A DNA stretch of 64,000 nt, taken from the NCBI GenBank assembly GCA_011033025.1, contig WFMF01000570.1, positions 1-64,000 of the forward strand. Reading direction: 5' to 3'. Below are positions 1-13,100 of the stretch, piece after piece. Position 1 is the stretch's first letter. Each line of letters begins with the position of its first letter. The translations under genes and the position numbers were made by a program. The notes beneath the pieces were generated by a model. It was not told where the DNA came from. It saw nothing but the letters and a program-made list of their open reading frames with translations, and did not search any database. The DNA comes from Beroe forskalii (Eukaryota; Ctenophora; Nuda; Beroida; Beroidae).

Positions 1-3000
1 GCCAGTTTTCCTTTGTTTTCAAAAATAAAAACCCTATTTTTACCTCTCAAACAGTGATCCAGGACGTTCTTCATTTCTGGGCCCCCAAAGAAATAAAAGT
101 TTTGGCCGATTGAGCTGAAAAATTACGCCATCCATGGACGACCTGGAAGACATACCATACTTCAGAATCCAAAATCAGCCATTTTCTTTCTGTTATGGGG
201 GGTTAAAATCGCGTTTTTCGGCTTAAAACTGCCTTTTTTTCGCCCCTTACAAGGCGTAGATGTCTCATGGGTGGTCAAATAGAAGTGTATCTGGTCATAA
301 ATTATGCGCCTGAAACCACTGAACCAATGATATTCGCCAGTTTTCCTTTGTTTTCCTGTAAAATCCAAAACCCTATTTTTACCTCTCAAAACAGTGATCC
401 AGGACGTTCTTCATTTCTGAGGCACCCAAGATCCGAAATCGAAAAGCTTTGGCCGATTGAGCTGAAAATTTGCACGCCATCCATGGACGACCTAAGAAAG
501 ACATATCATACTTCAGAATCCCGAAATCAGCCATTTTCTGTCATTTATGTAGGGTTAAAATCGCGTTTTTCGGCTTAAAAACTGCCTTTTTTCGCCCCTT
601 ATTAGCGTATATGTCTCATGGGTGGTCAAATAGAAGTGTATCTGGTCATAAATTATGCGCCTGAAACCACTGAACCAATGATATTCGCCAGTTTTCCTTT
701 TGTTTTCCTGTAAAATCCAAAAAACCCTATTTTTACCTCTCAAAACAGTGATCCAGGACGTTCTTCATTTCTGAGGCACCCAAGATCCGAAATCAAAAAG
801 CTTTGGTCGATTGAGCTGAAAATTTGCACGCCATCCATGGACGACCTAAAAAAGACATATCATACTTCAGAATCCCGAAATCAGCCATTTTCTGTCATTT
901 ATGTAGAGTTAAAATCGCGTTTTTCGGCTTAAAAACTGCCTTTTTTCGCCCCTTATTGGGCGTAGATGTCTCATGGGTGGTCAAATAGAAGTGTATCTGG
1001 TCATAAATTATGCGCCTGAAACCACTGAACCAATGATATTCGCCAGTTTTCCTTTGTTTTCCTGTAAATCAAAAACCCTATTTTACCTCTCAAAACAGTG
1101 ATCCAGGACGTTCTTCATTTCTGAGGCACCCAAGATCCGAAATCAAAAAGCTTTGGTCGATTGAGCTGAAAATTTGCACGCCATCCATGGACGACCTAAG
1201 AAAGACATACCATACTTCAGAATCCCGAAATGAGCCATTTTCGTCTGTTATGGGGGGTTAAAATCGCGTTTTTCGGCTTAAAAACTGCCTTTTTATCTCC
1301 CTTTATTGGGCGCAGATGTCTCATGGGTGGTCAAATAGAAGTGTATCTGGTCATAAATTATGCGCCTGAAACCACTGTACCAATGATATTCGCTAGTTTT
1401 CCTTTGTTTTCCTGTAAAATCCAAAAAACCCTATTTTTACCTCTCAAAACAGTGATCCAGGACGTTCTTCATTTCTGAGGCACCCAAGATCCGAAATCGA
1501 AAAGCTTTGGCCGATTGAGCTGAAAATTTGCACGCCATCCATGGACGACCTAAGAAAGACATACCATACTTCAGAATCCCGAAATCAGCCATTTTCTGTC
1601 TTTTATGTGGGGTTAAAATCGTGTTTTTCGGCTTAAAGACTGCCTTTTTTCGCCCCTTATTGGGCGTAGATGTCTCATGGGTGGTCAAATAGAAGTGTAT
1701 CTGGTCATAAATTATGCGCCTGAAACCACTGAACCAATGATATTCGCCAGTTTTCCTTTGTTTGTCTGTAAAATCCAAAAAACCCTATTTTACCTCTCAA
1801 AACATTGATCCAGGACGTTCTTCATTTCTGAGGCACCCAAGATCCGAAATCGAAAAGCTTTGGCCGATTGAGCTGAAAATTTGCACGCCATCCATGGACG
1901 ACCTAAGAAAGACATACCATACTTCAGAATCCCGAAATCAGCCATTTTCTGTCATTTATGTAGGGTTAAAATCGCGTTTTTCGGCTTAAAAACTGCCTTT
2001 TTTCGCCCCTTATTGGGCGTAGATGTCTCATGGGTGGTCAAATAGAAGTGTATCTGGTCATAAATTATGCGCCTGAAACCACTGAACCAATGATATTCGC
2101 CAGTTTTCCTGTATTTTTCAGTAAAATCCAAAAAACCCTATTTTTACCTCTCAAAACAGTGATCCAGGACGTTCTTCATTTCTGAGGCACCCAAGATCCG
2201 AAATCGAAAAGCTTTGGCCGATTGAGCTGAAAATTTGCACGCCATCCATGGACGACTTAAGAAAGACATACCATAATTCAGAATCCCGAAATCACCCATT
2301 CTTCGTCTTTTATGGGGGTGAAAAGTCACGTTTTTCAGCCTGAAAACTGCCTTTTTTCGACCGTTATTCGATATAGAGGTCTCGAGGGAGCTGAAATAGA
2401 GGTGTAAGTGGTCATAAATTATGCACCTGAAACCACTGAACCAATGATATTCGCCAGTTTTCCTTTGTTTTCCTGTAAAATCCAAAAAACCCTATTTTTA
2501 CCTCTCAAAACAGTGATCCAAGCGTGTATTCATTTCTGAGGCACCCAAGATCCGAAATCGAAAAGCTTTGGCCGATTGAGCTGAAAATTTGCACGCCATC
2601 CATGGACGACCTAAGGAAGACATACCATACTTCAGAATCCCGAAATAAGCCATTTTCTGTCTGTTATGGGGGGTTAAAATCGCGTTTTTGGCTTAAAACT
2701 GCCTTTTTCGACCCTTTATTGGGCGTAGATGTCTCATGGATGGTCAAATAGAAGTGTATCTGGTCATAAATTATGTGCCTGAAACCACTGAACCAATGAT
2801 ATTCGCCAGTTTTCCTTTGTTTTCCTGTAAAATCCAAAAAACCCTATTTTTACCTCTCAAAACAGTGATCCAAGCGTGTATTCATTTCTAGAGGCACCCA
2901 AAATCCGAAATCGAAAAGCTTTGGCCGATTGAGCTGAAACTTTAAACGCCATTCATGGAAGACCTACGAAAGACATAACAGGCCTTGACAGAATTCCGAA

Positions 3001-3823
3001 ATCACCCATTCTTCGTCTTTTATGGGGGTGAAAAGTCACGTTTTTCAGCCTGAAAACTGCCTTTTTTCGACCGTTATTCGATATAGAGGTCTCGAGGGAG
3101 CTGAAATAGAGGTGTAAGTGGTCATAAATTATGCACCTGAAACCACTGAACCAATGATATTCACCAGTTTTCCTTTGTTTTCCTGTAAAATCTAAAAAAC
3201 CCTATTTTTACCTCTCAAAAACAGTGGTCCATGCGGGTCTTCATTTCTGAGGCACCTAAAATCTAAAAGATGTGCGCTTTGACTGAGAGCTGAAACTTTG
3301 CACGCCATTCATGGAAGACCTACGAAAGAAATAACAGGCCTCAGAATTCCGAAATCACCCATTTTTCGTCTTTTATGGGAGTGAAAAGTCACGTTTTTCG
3401 GCCTGAAAACTGCCTTTTTTCGACCCTTATTCGATATAGAGGTCTCGAGGGAGGTGAAATAGAGGTGTATCTGGTCATAAATTATGCACCTGAAACCACT
3501 GAACCAATGATATTCACCAGTTTTCCTTTGTTTTCCTGTAAAATCTAAAAAACCCTATTTTTACCTCTCAAAACAGTGACCCATGCGTGTCACTGAGGCA
3601 CCCAAAATCAAAAAGATGTGCGCTTTGACAGATAGAGCTGAAACTTTGCACGCCATTCATGGACAACCTTTGAAAGACATAACATGCCTCAGAATTCCGA
3701 AATCACCCATTTTTCGTCTTTTATGGGAGTGAAAAGTCACGTTTTTCGGCCTGAAAACTGCCTTTTTTCGACCCTTATTCGATATAGAGGTCTCGAGGGA
3801 GGTGAAATAGAGGTGTATCCCGA
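1..3823. repeat. Tandem satellite array, unit about 353 bp, about 11 copies
   Basis: The landmark GCCAGTTTTCCTTTG recurs at 1, 336, 687, 1042, 1392 (GCTAG variant), 1746, 2099, 2452, 2805, about 3162 and about 3516, a spacing of 350-358 bp. Two monomer types can be seen. Type A carries GGGCGTAGATGTCTCATGG. Type B carries CGATATAGAGGTCTCGAGG. The left copies are type A, the rightmost three are type B, and A and B alternate around 2280-2760, which suggests conversion or a higher-order unit. The array runs off the left edge and stops abruptly near 3823, about 290 bp before the first recognised exon of the MUN-domain gene, so it probably lies in an intron or the 5' flank of that gene. Open frames of 60-113 codons on both strands are by-products; 353 is not a multiple of three. 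Confidence 0.97.
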
Positions 3824-4115
3824 ACTCTTCGAAACGGTACGAGACTTACATTGCACTACCAAGGATCTCTCTAAACGGTAGGAGACTGGGTCCTGTCGTT
3901 TATTTGTTTTAATGTGCTGGAACCTTATTGATGTTTCATCAATCGTCCATTTTGGGATAAAGTTTTTATCCCACTGCCCATTGCAGCCTTCAGTAATGAC
4001 TTGGCAGTCAGCAATTTATTGATGTAACAGCTATTCATTGCGATCACAAATCCCAATAGGTGACATAAACTAATTGATCAGAAGCTTCATGAAACATTAA
4101 TTTTGATACATTTAG

Positions 4116-7100
4116 GACCTGGAACTGTACAAGTTTCGAGTTATCCCTGACGAGATGGTACGAAGTGTCCTAAACACCCTCAAGAGCATCACCTCCAAGA
4201 TCATCATGTTTGTGGAAAACTTCGTCACCTTCTTCTCGGAGGATCTCAAGAGTTGGTGAGAGGTGTTTATTCCTTATAAGGGCATCACGTGGGGGTATGA
4301 GTCCTTATAAGGGCATTACGTGGGGTATTATTCTTTATAATACCCCGACCACTGCTCATTCTTCAAATTAATTTCGAACATTTCTACATTACATGCTAGA
4401 TCTTCCTGAAACCAGGACATTCCAACAGGTACTCGCAGATAGACGATTCACTGATAAAATCCCTCTGTGAGAGCATCCTGTCCTTGTTCGAGGGGGACCT
4501 CAGGTTTGATCAAATTGATGGATAATAAACAGCTCTTGAGCAGTGAGAAGCAAAGTTTTAATTTTCTTAAATAACTTTTACAGAAACTTTCAAATAGAAG
4601 CTTGTTACACTATATCATACAAAAAAGAAAAGAAAAAGACTCAGATAACTCATTTATCTGACTTGAATTGCTCCCCCACTTTGGCCCTCCCCCGTTGTCT
4701 GGGATACCAAACTTGCCACCTGACTAAAATCCCGCCCCCAGGGACCTCCTGCAGTACCTGCCAACCTGCGAGGGAGTGTTTGAACTCTACCACACCCTCA
4801 ACAAGTTCTGTGATTCCATCCCCGCCCTGGCATTCGGCACTTTTCATCAGACCGGGCTCCACGATGCTTTCTTGGTGAGGTGTTTATTCCTTATAAGGGA
4901 ATCACGTGGGGGTATCAATCCTTGTAAGGTATAATGGGATTGTCTGAGTTCTGACATCCCCACCCTGGCATTCGGGACTTTTCATCAAACCGGGCTCCAC
5001 GATGTTTTCTTGGTAGGTTGCGAGTAGCGGCGTGGTATGATTCTTTCTTGAATTCTTGAATCTTCGTGGATTGCATAGCTGCGATTATGATAAACAAGGG
5101 CGGCAGCAACTTGAGCCAAACTTATAAAACCTTCCATGGGGGGGGGGGGCTGGAAAACAGGTCCATTGATCAGTGAACATATCTCAGTTTCACGTTCTGA
5201 TCCAAGTAGAGATAGAGTGTAACGATATCATGACAAATGCTGACCTGAGCTTCGATGCAGAGCTGTGGTATCTTCCACCAAGGTAACACTACCTATTCTA
5301 TATACTATTCTAAGTATTAAGTGCCAATATATAAAGCAATGATAATTTCCAAAATCCCAACAAGAAACATACCATACATATGGCATAATAATTACTCTCG
5401 AGAGCTTAAGAATTTGTCTATTTAATCAGAAATAAGACGTTTTCGTTGTTACAATTGTTACAAGATGTTCGTAACCACTCTACTCGACATTCGGCCTATT
5501 TCTGATTAAATTGACGAAGAAATATTGTACACACCATGCCTTTACAATTTGCTTTGGTGACACCATGTTGAATTCAGGGAGAGGTTTCCAGCCCCATATA
5601 TCAAGACATGCTGTAAGAGTGTAAGAGATCTCAACATCCAGCTATATAACTTCAGAAACTGGGTGGATAACTTAGAATGGCCCAACCCAGAGTACAGGTA
5701 AACCATGTTGAATATCATATTCTGTCTGAAATCTCGGTGAAAAAGTCTAGGAAGATGATTCTTTTCTTCTGACGCCATGAAGATTTCGAATCTGATAGAT
5801 TTGTGTTGAAACTTTGAAAGAAAACGGTTTTTTAAACATTCATGGTTCTTTTGATCAGTATATGCATGGCTTTTCAGGACATTATTCACGTTTTTCAGGA
5901 CATTATTCACGGATATGGTGAACGAGAAAACAAGACAGATCCTGGTGAAGTATAGCACGTACATCAGGGAGTTGATAGAAGTCAACATGAAGAATAAGAA
6001 GTAAGTCACATCTAAGTCACATGTAAACACAGCTAACTTCACTCAATTATTCGCTGTTCAGCAAATAATTGAGTTCGGAAATCCGTGTTTCAAGATTTCA
6101 CCTTCAAAGACCGTGATATCTTGAAACACGGATTTCACAAAGTTCATAATGCAGGTTCGGTGTATTCAAGAAATGAGAATCATTTCGAAATTTCAGAGTC
6201 GCGCGGCACCATGATTGTACGTGGTAACCATAATGCTAAATCAGTATCATGTACGTACAAATTGCGATCGTGTGGAAATTATAGGCGGCGTTTTCAAAAT
6301 TGGTTTCATAATAATTTGTCAAAAGATCAGATTGAGGCGATATAATTTTGGCTAAACACTCATATACTCACAGAGACATGAGTTGATCGAATCACTGAAA
6401 CTTTTGTATCTCCTGTTTTTTGTAGATAAAAATAATTCTGGAATATACAGTGATAAAGTCTGGATTGCGCTAATAAAAAACTCGATTTTACCGATCATGA
6501 CACGTACTCGAAAGAAATTGATAATGCAATTATACAACTCGCAAATTCAAGTAACCCAATATCCTTCACATAATAAATTAGACGGGAATATATATTTCCG
6601 GTTTACCACATGTTATGAGTTGGGGGTGGACGACGATCCCACGCTAAAATGATAAGAATTTACAGCTCAGAAATTGTTTAGGTACCACTGCTGCTCCTAG
6701 TTCTTGATTTCGTTCCAATTTGGTTTGCTCGTTCGGGTCAGCGATATTTGATCTGCTCGATATTTTAGTACTGACGATTGAAAGTTGTCGATTTTGTGTC
6801 CATTGTCACCATGACAAAAGAATATGACCGTCTTTCTGATGATGAAAACCACAAACCTCAAGAGAACAACGATTTGGAGGATGGGAGCTGCCCAGAACAA
6901 CCAGAAGAGAGCAAACTGATTGAAGGAGAAAAAGTGCAAGTGGAACAGATCATCAACAGGTAATTTCGATGTGAAATTTATGAGCTACTCTTAGTTTTTG
7001 ACGTATTGAAGCTCAGCGGATTATGAACATTTAACGCTCAGAATACGAGCGAAAATTGACTTAAAAAGTTGTAACTGAATCATGATACCTAATATGAAAC

Positions 7101-10100
7101 TGCCTTGTCCGTTCCAGGCTTGTTCTGCTCACAAGTGTATGATTGTTAGATTGTTGCGCTAAAATGCCTCTTGATGCCAAGATGCTATAACACAACTTCC
7201 AGCCAATATATTCTTCACTTCACGTTGTCGCAGGATAGTGGGAAACACTATGTCCAGGAAGTACTTGGGTCTGCTTCTCTTTGGGATCCTCCCCTACATC
7301 ACAAGTCCTCTTCTAGTCAGCATCCCCGTCTACGCAGGTTTGTCTAGAACCTTCTGACGCTCTCATTGGTGTCTATAATGCATAGACACTTGCCAGATCG
7401 GGAGCATATATTGGTCTATAACCCCATTCGGGCTACACCAGTACACCGTCGAAAGTATCCCACAATGGACCAGATAGGCGTGTGTCTATGTTTTTTAGAA
7501 CTGATCTGGGACTGCAGAGAGTTCGCGCTTGTAAACTACGATGATATAAACTACGATGATATATTGCTCTCTTTTGGAACTATAGGGATTGATAATATTA
7601 AATTCATCACACTTGGCGTACTACGCAGGTGAGATCCAGTACAAACAATGGGACTGCCTGTCCGACAAATGCCACACCCTCCTCTCCAACCACACCCTCT
7701 CCAACCTGACCACCTCCACCTTCTACACCCGCTCCACTCTGTGCTCCAACTCCCTCCAACGTGATGTGGACTTTGTGTGGACAGCCACCAAAACCAGCTA
7801 CGCAACTGAGTGGGATCTGATCTGTGATGAGGAGTACAAGGGAAGGAATCTCATGAGTTTCTTCTTTATCGGAGCTTTCTTGGGTGTCATGACGGGGACT
7901 GCTCTCTTTGATAACCTCGGGAGGAGGAACGTTACCATGGTGCTCCTAGTGATGGTTGCCTCGGCGACGCTGGCTAACGGTCTGATCCGCAGCTACACTG
8001 CCATGTTAGGACTGAGAGTGGTCCAGGGGTTCTGCTCCTTCATCGTGTTGTCCGGGGTACAACTCATGGCTATAGAGTTTACTCCTACAGGGCTTCGGAA
8101 CATAGCCACGGTGATATTATCCTGCTACTGGGCTTTGGGCTCCACTACTAGTTTAGGAGTGTGTTACGGGTTGCAGAGCTGGAGACACATGATCCTTGTA
8201 AAGGCCGGGATCATGTTTGCAACGTTCATCCCGATGTTACTAGCTCCTGAGTCACCCAGATTCCAACTTGTCAAGGGAAAAGAGAAAGATGCAAAGGACA
8301 CTTTCAAGAAAATGGCCGTCCTATTCAATAATCCGATAGATATAGATGCGCTGCAGTTTGAGTTCAAGGAATACCAAGGAAACTACTTCGGTCAGCTGAA
8401 AGATTTCGTGAAATACCCGGCGATGCTCAAGAACACCCTTCTGATATTCTTCTGTTACATGCTCCTGGCAGCGGTCTCCTACTCCCGGATGTATGGATGG
8501 AACAGTCTAGGAGTCAATGTGTATGTGAGTGTCCTGATAACCACTGTAATAGGATTATCAGCTACCTTCACCGGATACAAATACTTCATTGTGGAGTGGC
8601 TGGGTCGGAGAAAGGCCCTGGCCATCAACTTTGCCATCATGTCTCTCCTCCATCTGATCGGCATGATAAAAGTGCAACTCCCGGAAGGTTGGAGCTGGAT
8701 CCAAGTGATGCTGATGGTGTCTTCTCCCTTTCTCTCCTCCTGCTGGACCATCACCTTCCTCTTCGCTTCCGAGCTAGCTCCCACTTCTCACAGGGGTATG
8801 ATAGTGTGTCTCAACTCCGCTGCTGCTCGGGTTGGAGCCTTCCTGGCACCCTATCTCACTCTGCTCTACAATGAGATGGATATGAATTATGTGCAGGGGA
8901 TTCTAGCAGTGGGTCCGGCTATAGCAGCAGTACTGGCCTTCAGCTGCCCGGATACATCGAGGAGACCCATTCCTTCAACTCCAGAGGAAGTGGGAGAGTT
9001 GAGTGAGATCGAGGAGAAAGGGGGGAAGGTTTGAGTGAGATTGAGGAGAAGGAGGGGAAGGTTTTAGTGAGATTTGGGGATATTGACGATATTGGGGAGG
9101 CTTGAGTGACAAAAAGAAGGACGACAGATTGAGATACGAGATATAATTTGGTAACTTATAAATATGATTTGAAATGGAACGAATTTGAGGAACTGCAGTA
9201 TTTTGAAGTCTCATTGAGCACATCATTTCGGCAATGAAGAAGTGATGATGCTGAGCTATTTCAGACTCTTGTTTTCAGAAGCTCAACCTTATTTAAAACA
9301 ATATATTTTGATATTCTCATCTGAAGCCGTGACCAAAATTCCGTGCTTGATGCAATTATTTTACTGGGAATGTTTTTATGTTTAAATTTATGCCATTTAT
9401 TATTTTATCCATGAATTGTACAATATGCTTATATAATCAAACAAATTTAGCATGTGTTATGATTTCTACCGGGCTAAAAAGCATGGGAGTATGTGGGATT
9501 GCCAAGATTGAGTTGTCCAATGACGCAAGCTCGGAGGGGAATCTATCATCGATAGACAAGGAGTGAGAAAATTAACAGGGTCCATGAATCATGATGATGT
9601 TAAACCCGGATCATATCCAGCCGGCCATGCTTGCACCCACCCAATTACCAGTTAATCAGTATTCATTATTCATAAGTGTCTAATCACTGGTTGGACACTG
9701 GCTGGAATAGCCACAAGACCCACTGGCTCAGGCCACACTGCACAATGGCCATCCTTGCATCATTGGTCCTAGACTACTAGAATGTTGTCATGGAAATCAA
9801 AGCACAACAGAGACCTCATGACATATATTGAACACGTGCAACATATCATTTGACTCATGGACCTCACTAACAGATAACTTTTATTCCTGATTATGACGTA
9901 ACTCTGAACAGCCCATTGTCTGAGGTCCAACACACCGACACATCACTTCCATTGTCATTGGAAACGGAAATCACGGAACAATGTGTGAGATGTGACGTAA
10001 TAGCCTCCAAGAAACTCATCCTAACACCCCGCGGTGGTTGTTATTTATTATTTCTTTTATCGTACCTTTGTTATTTGTAATCGCTCTATCAGTTTACATA

Positions 10101-13100
10101 AGTACTTACAGACGATGATTCAATGATGATGGTACTGCTTTGGATAGTCTTTCTCGTTGGACCAGGTAAGGAATTACAGTTTTTATTTTAATAAAAAAGG
10201 AAGAAAAGCGATTTATTGCCATTTTCAAATCGTAGTCAAATTATACCTTGGTAAATTTTTCGAAATTCTACTTTAAATGATGGAGCAAATTCTCAATGCA
10301 TGCCTGCAGAACCTCGGTCTTTTTGGCTCCATCTCACCGTTGCAACCATCAGATCCATCCCACCCCAGTTCTTTGACACTCTGTGAATCTGATCCCTCTC
10401 ACCCCAACTCCACGATCTTCTGATCCACCTGACACTGACTCAGGTGATGGGAGCAGGTATTACGAACTCCAGCCTTCCCGTAGTGACATGTCCAGCTCAG
10501 AGGGCGACACAGAAAAAGCAGCAGCTCTAGCGTTCGATGGGAATATTGAAACCTTCGCTCATTCCGATGACAATGCCCCAGCCGACCAGATTCAGTGGCT
10601 TGATATCTGGTTCTCGGGCCTCGTACAGGTTGGGAAGAGGGCAAACAATCTATGGGGTATTATCCAACAATCAAACGCCGATGATCAGCGTGAAATCTAC
10701 TCTCTGTCTTTCTCATCGGTTTTTTTTAGTATCGCCACAAGAATATGGACTGTAATGTTCAAAAATTGAACGCAATCATAACGTCAAGTCTTCCCAACAT
10801 GCACCTTATGTCTCCTCACCTTACAAAATTGCACCTAGGTTTTTCAAGTGAAGTTCGTGATGTTCCGCTGGTCTGATGGCTGGTGTCAAACTAACCGAGA
10901 GACATGCGCCGAGACCTGGCGACGACTGTGGGGTCTCAGCGTGCTAGTCGGAATAGAAGACGGTTGGTTGGAAACCACTGGGAGCTTTGCCTCTTTTATG
11001 GGCGGTGAAAATGAAATTTATACAATCAAATATATCTAATTGTAGTCTCACAAGTCTTTTAAATTAACTGTTAAATTTCCCCCTAAAGACGCCTCCGCCA
11101 CATTGACGGAATGTGGCGCCACGGTGCCGGAATACGCAGCACCAGACCTGACGTCAGAGGCAAAACCGGAGCCGATAGTGAAGGTGGTTGAGTGTAGAGA
11201 TGGCGGTCTGGTGGGAGACAAGATCAGAGTGCTTCAGACACGGATAGGGGAACGAATAATGGTGTCTGAGATAATCGTCTCTGGAATAGGTAACGTTAGG
11301 GACAGTCTCAGTGAGACTCGGAGACTGAGATAATCGTCTCCGAATAATCGTCTAACGGAATAGGACTCAGAGACTGAGATAATAGTCTCTGGAATGGAAC
11401 AGTGAGATAAGCATAGTCTCAGGTTCAGTTCTAGACTGAGAGGTAAATCTCACAAATATAGGTACCGCCCTAGTTCTCACTTCTTATCAGGACTATAGCT
11501 ATCTAGACCGTATCTATCCAGAACGCCTGAATAGAGATGGAATATTGAGAAGATTCGTCCGATTATAATCAGTAGACACCCTAATCCTATTTCTTAGGGT
11601 CTAGGATTAGGATGGACAGTTCAAGTTGAGCACCACCCATTATATAGTTCAGGAGTTCAGGTGTAGGGAACACAGGAGGTGTAAAGCAATTTAACGAAAT
11701 TCAACTATTCAATTGTCTATTAACGAAGATATCTCCAACCCATGACGGATCTCTAAAGGAACAGAGTTTCTGATAATGAAATAGCACGTTTACAGAAAAG
11801 TGAGTGTTCATCACATGTGCAAGGTATGGAAGACAACCGAGCGTTTATCCTCGAGATGATTCTGTCATCACTCGGACTGGCCTCCATATGGCAAAATGAG
11901 TCAAAAAATTCAAATTTTCTAACATAAAATTTTGAAACACACAACCAAAGCTATGCATACATGGTGCCGCGCGAATTGGAAATAATTTCAAAATGATTCT
12001 CATTTCTCGAAGTCGCGGTGCTTAGTGCAATACTGAAATGTGACATGCATATCATGCGTATTATGCTTATTGTATATGACAAGTGAGGGGAGCTGTATAA
12101 AATACCAACACTCCCCCAACCCACTAACCCAGGAGCATTTCTGACGAGGACGAGTCTATGACGATGTTTAAGAGCATGTTAGCGCTCTACCCCACCATTC
12201 CCGCAGTGCTGGATCCCCAGAATAAGCTGGACGAGATCGTTATCGAAACGCTGGAGGTTTGTTCAGGGTCGTTTTGATGGAAATAAAAAGAAAATTGTAA
12301 AATTGTACATTAGAACATTAGAATTCGACGATTGTATCCCAGAATCCACATTAAATGACATCTGGACAGATCGAAACAGCGCAATCAATTCGTTGATGAC
12401 AATATTATCATTATAGCACAGTGCTCTAGATGGCATTGCACCCAAACACTAACTCATTTAGGTCTGAACTTTCAGATTCTTGCAACACCTCTGGTGAAGT
12501 ATCTGGACGATACCCTGAGTGACTGGAACAGACATGCGCTGATTTCAATAGCAGACCACATCATAGGCTTAACGAGGAAATTAGAAGGGGCGGTGGAGTT
12601 CTTGAAATACATAGGTCAGTTACAAAATTATGATATTTATAAGTTTGACATTAATTTATTGATGAAAAGTCTTAAGCAGCAGCTGTAGAAAGGAAGATTT
12701 TAGTCAGTAACACTGATACCCGTTTTCGTATGCTAAGATACAATACATCCTTGACACCAGTTTACTGTGACCACTGTCTTTTACTGACACCAGTTTTCTT
12801 GACACCAGTTTCAATGAAATTCAGCTTACTTTGACACCAGTTTACTCCATCATCATTTCACCTCAGTGACATAATTTCCCTCACTGAGCAGTGATCATGC
12901 TAGAAATTTTATCTACGATTTACCACAGTAAATGGTACAGAAGTGCTGCAATCTGATCAACCAATGTCAGTAATGTTCATTCCTGTAAGTGTTTCTCAAG
13001 AAAGTTGAACAATGCCTGAAGTTCCTTATTCTCAACTTCTGCAGAAGCTCTAGTGTGCTGTTAAAAATGTGCGTCCTAAGATGGTTATCATGTTTCTTAC

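Noticed and set aside
162-2751. Several open frames of 60-113 codons in the satellite
   Set aside because: They recur with the repeat, lie on both strands, and the 353-bp unit breaks any long frame; no protein family is suggested.
1-3823. Possible CRISPR array or rDNA-like spacer
   Set aside because: Units are long, contiguous and carry no unique spacers; the window is eukaryotic and shows no rRNA sequence.
6085-6652. Two open frames of 86 and 89 codons just after the MUN exon
   Set aside because: The first overlaps a dispersed repeat and a CCGTGTTTCAAG palindrome; neither has splice support, family resemblance or coding-like composition.
8479-8874. Frames of 101 and 125 codons on both strands within the SLC22 exon
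   Set aside because: Shadows of the true SLC22 frame.
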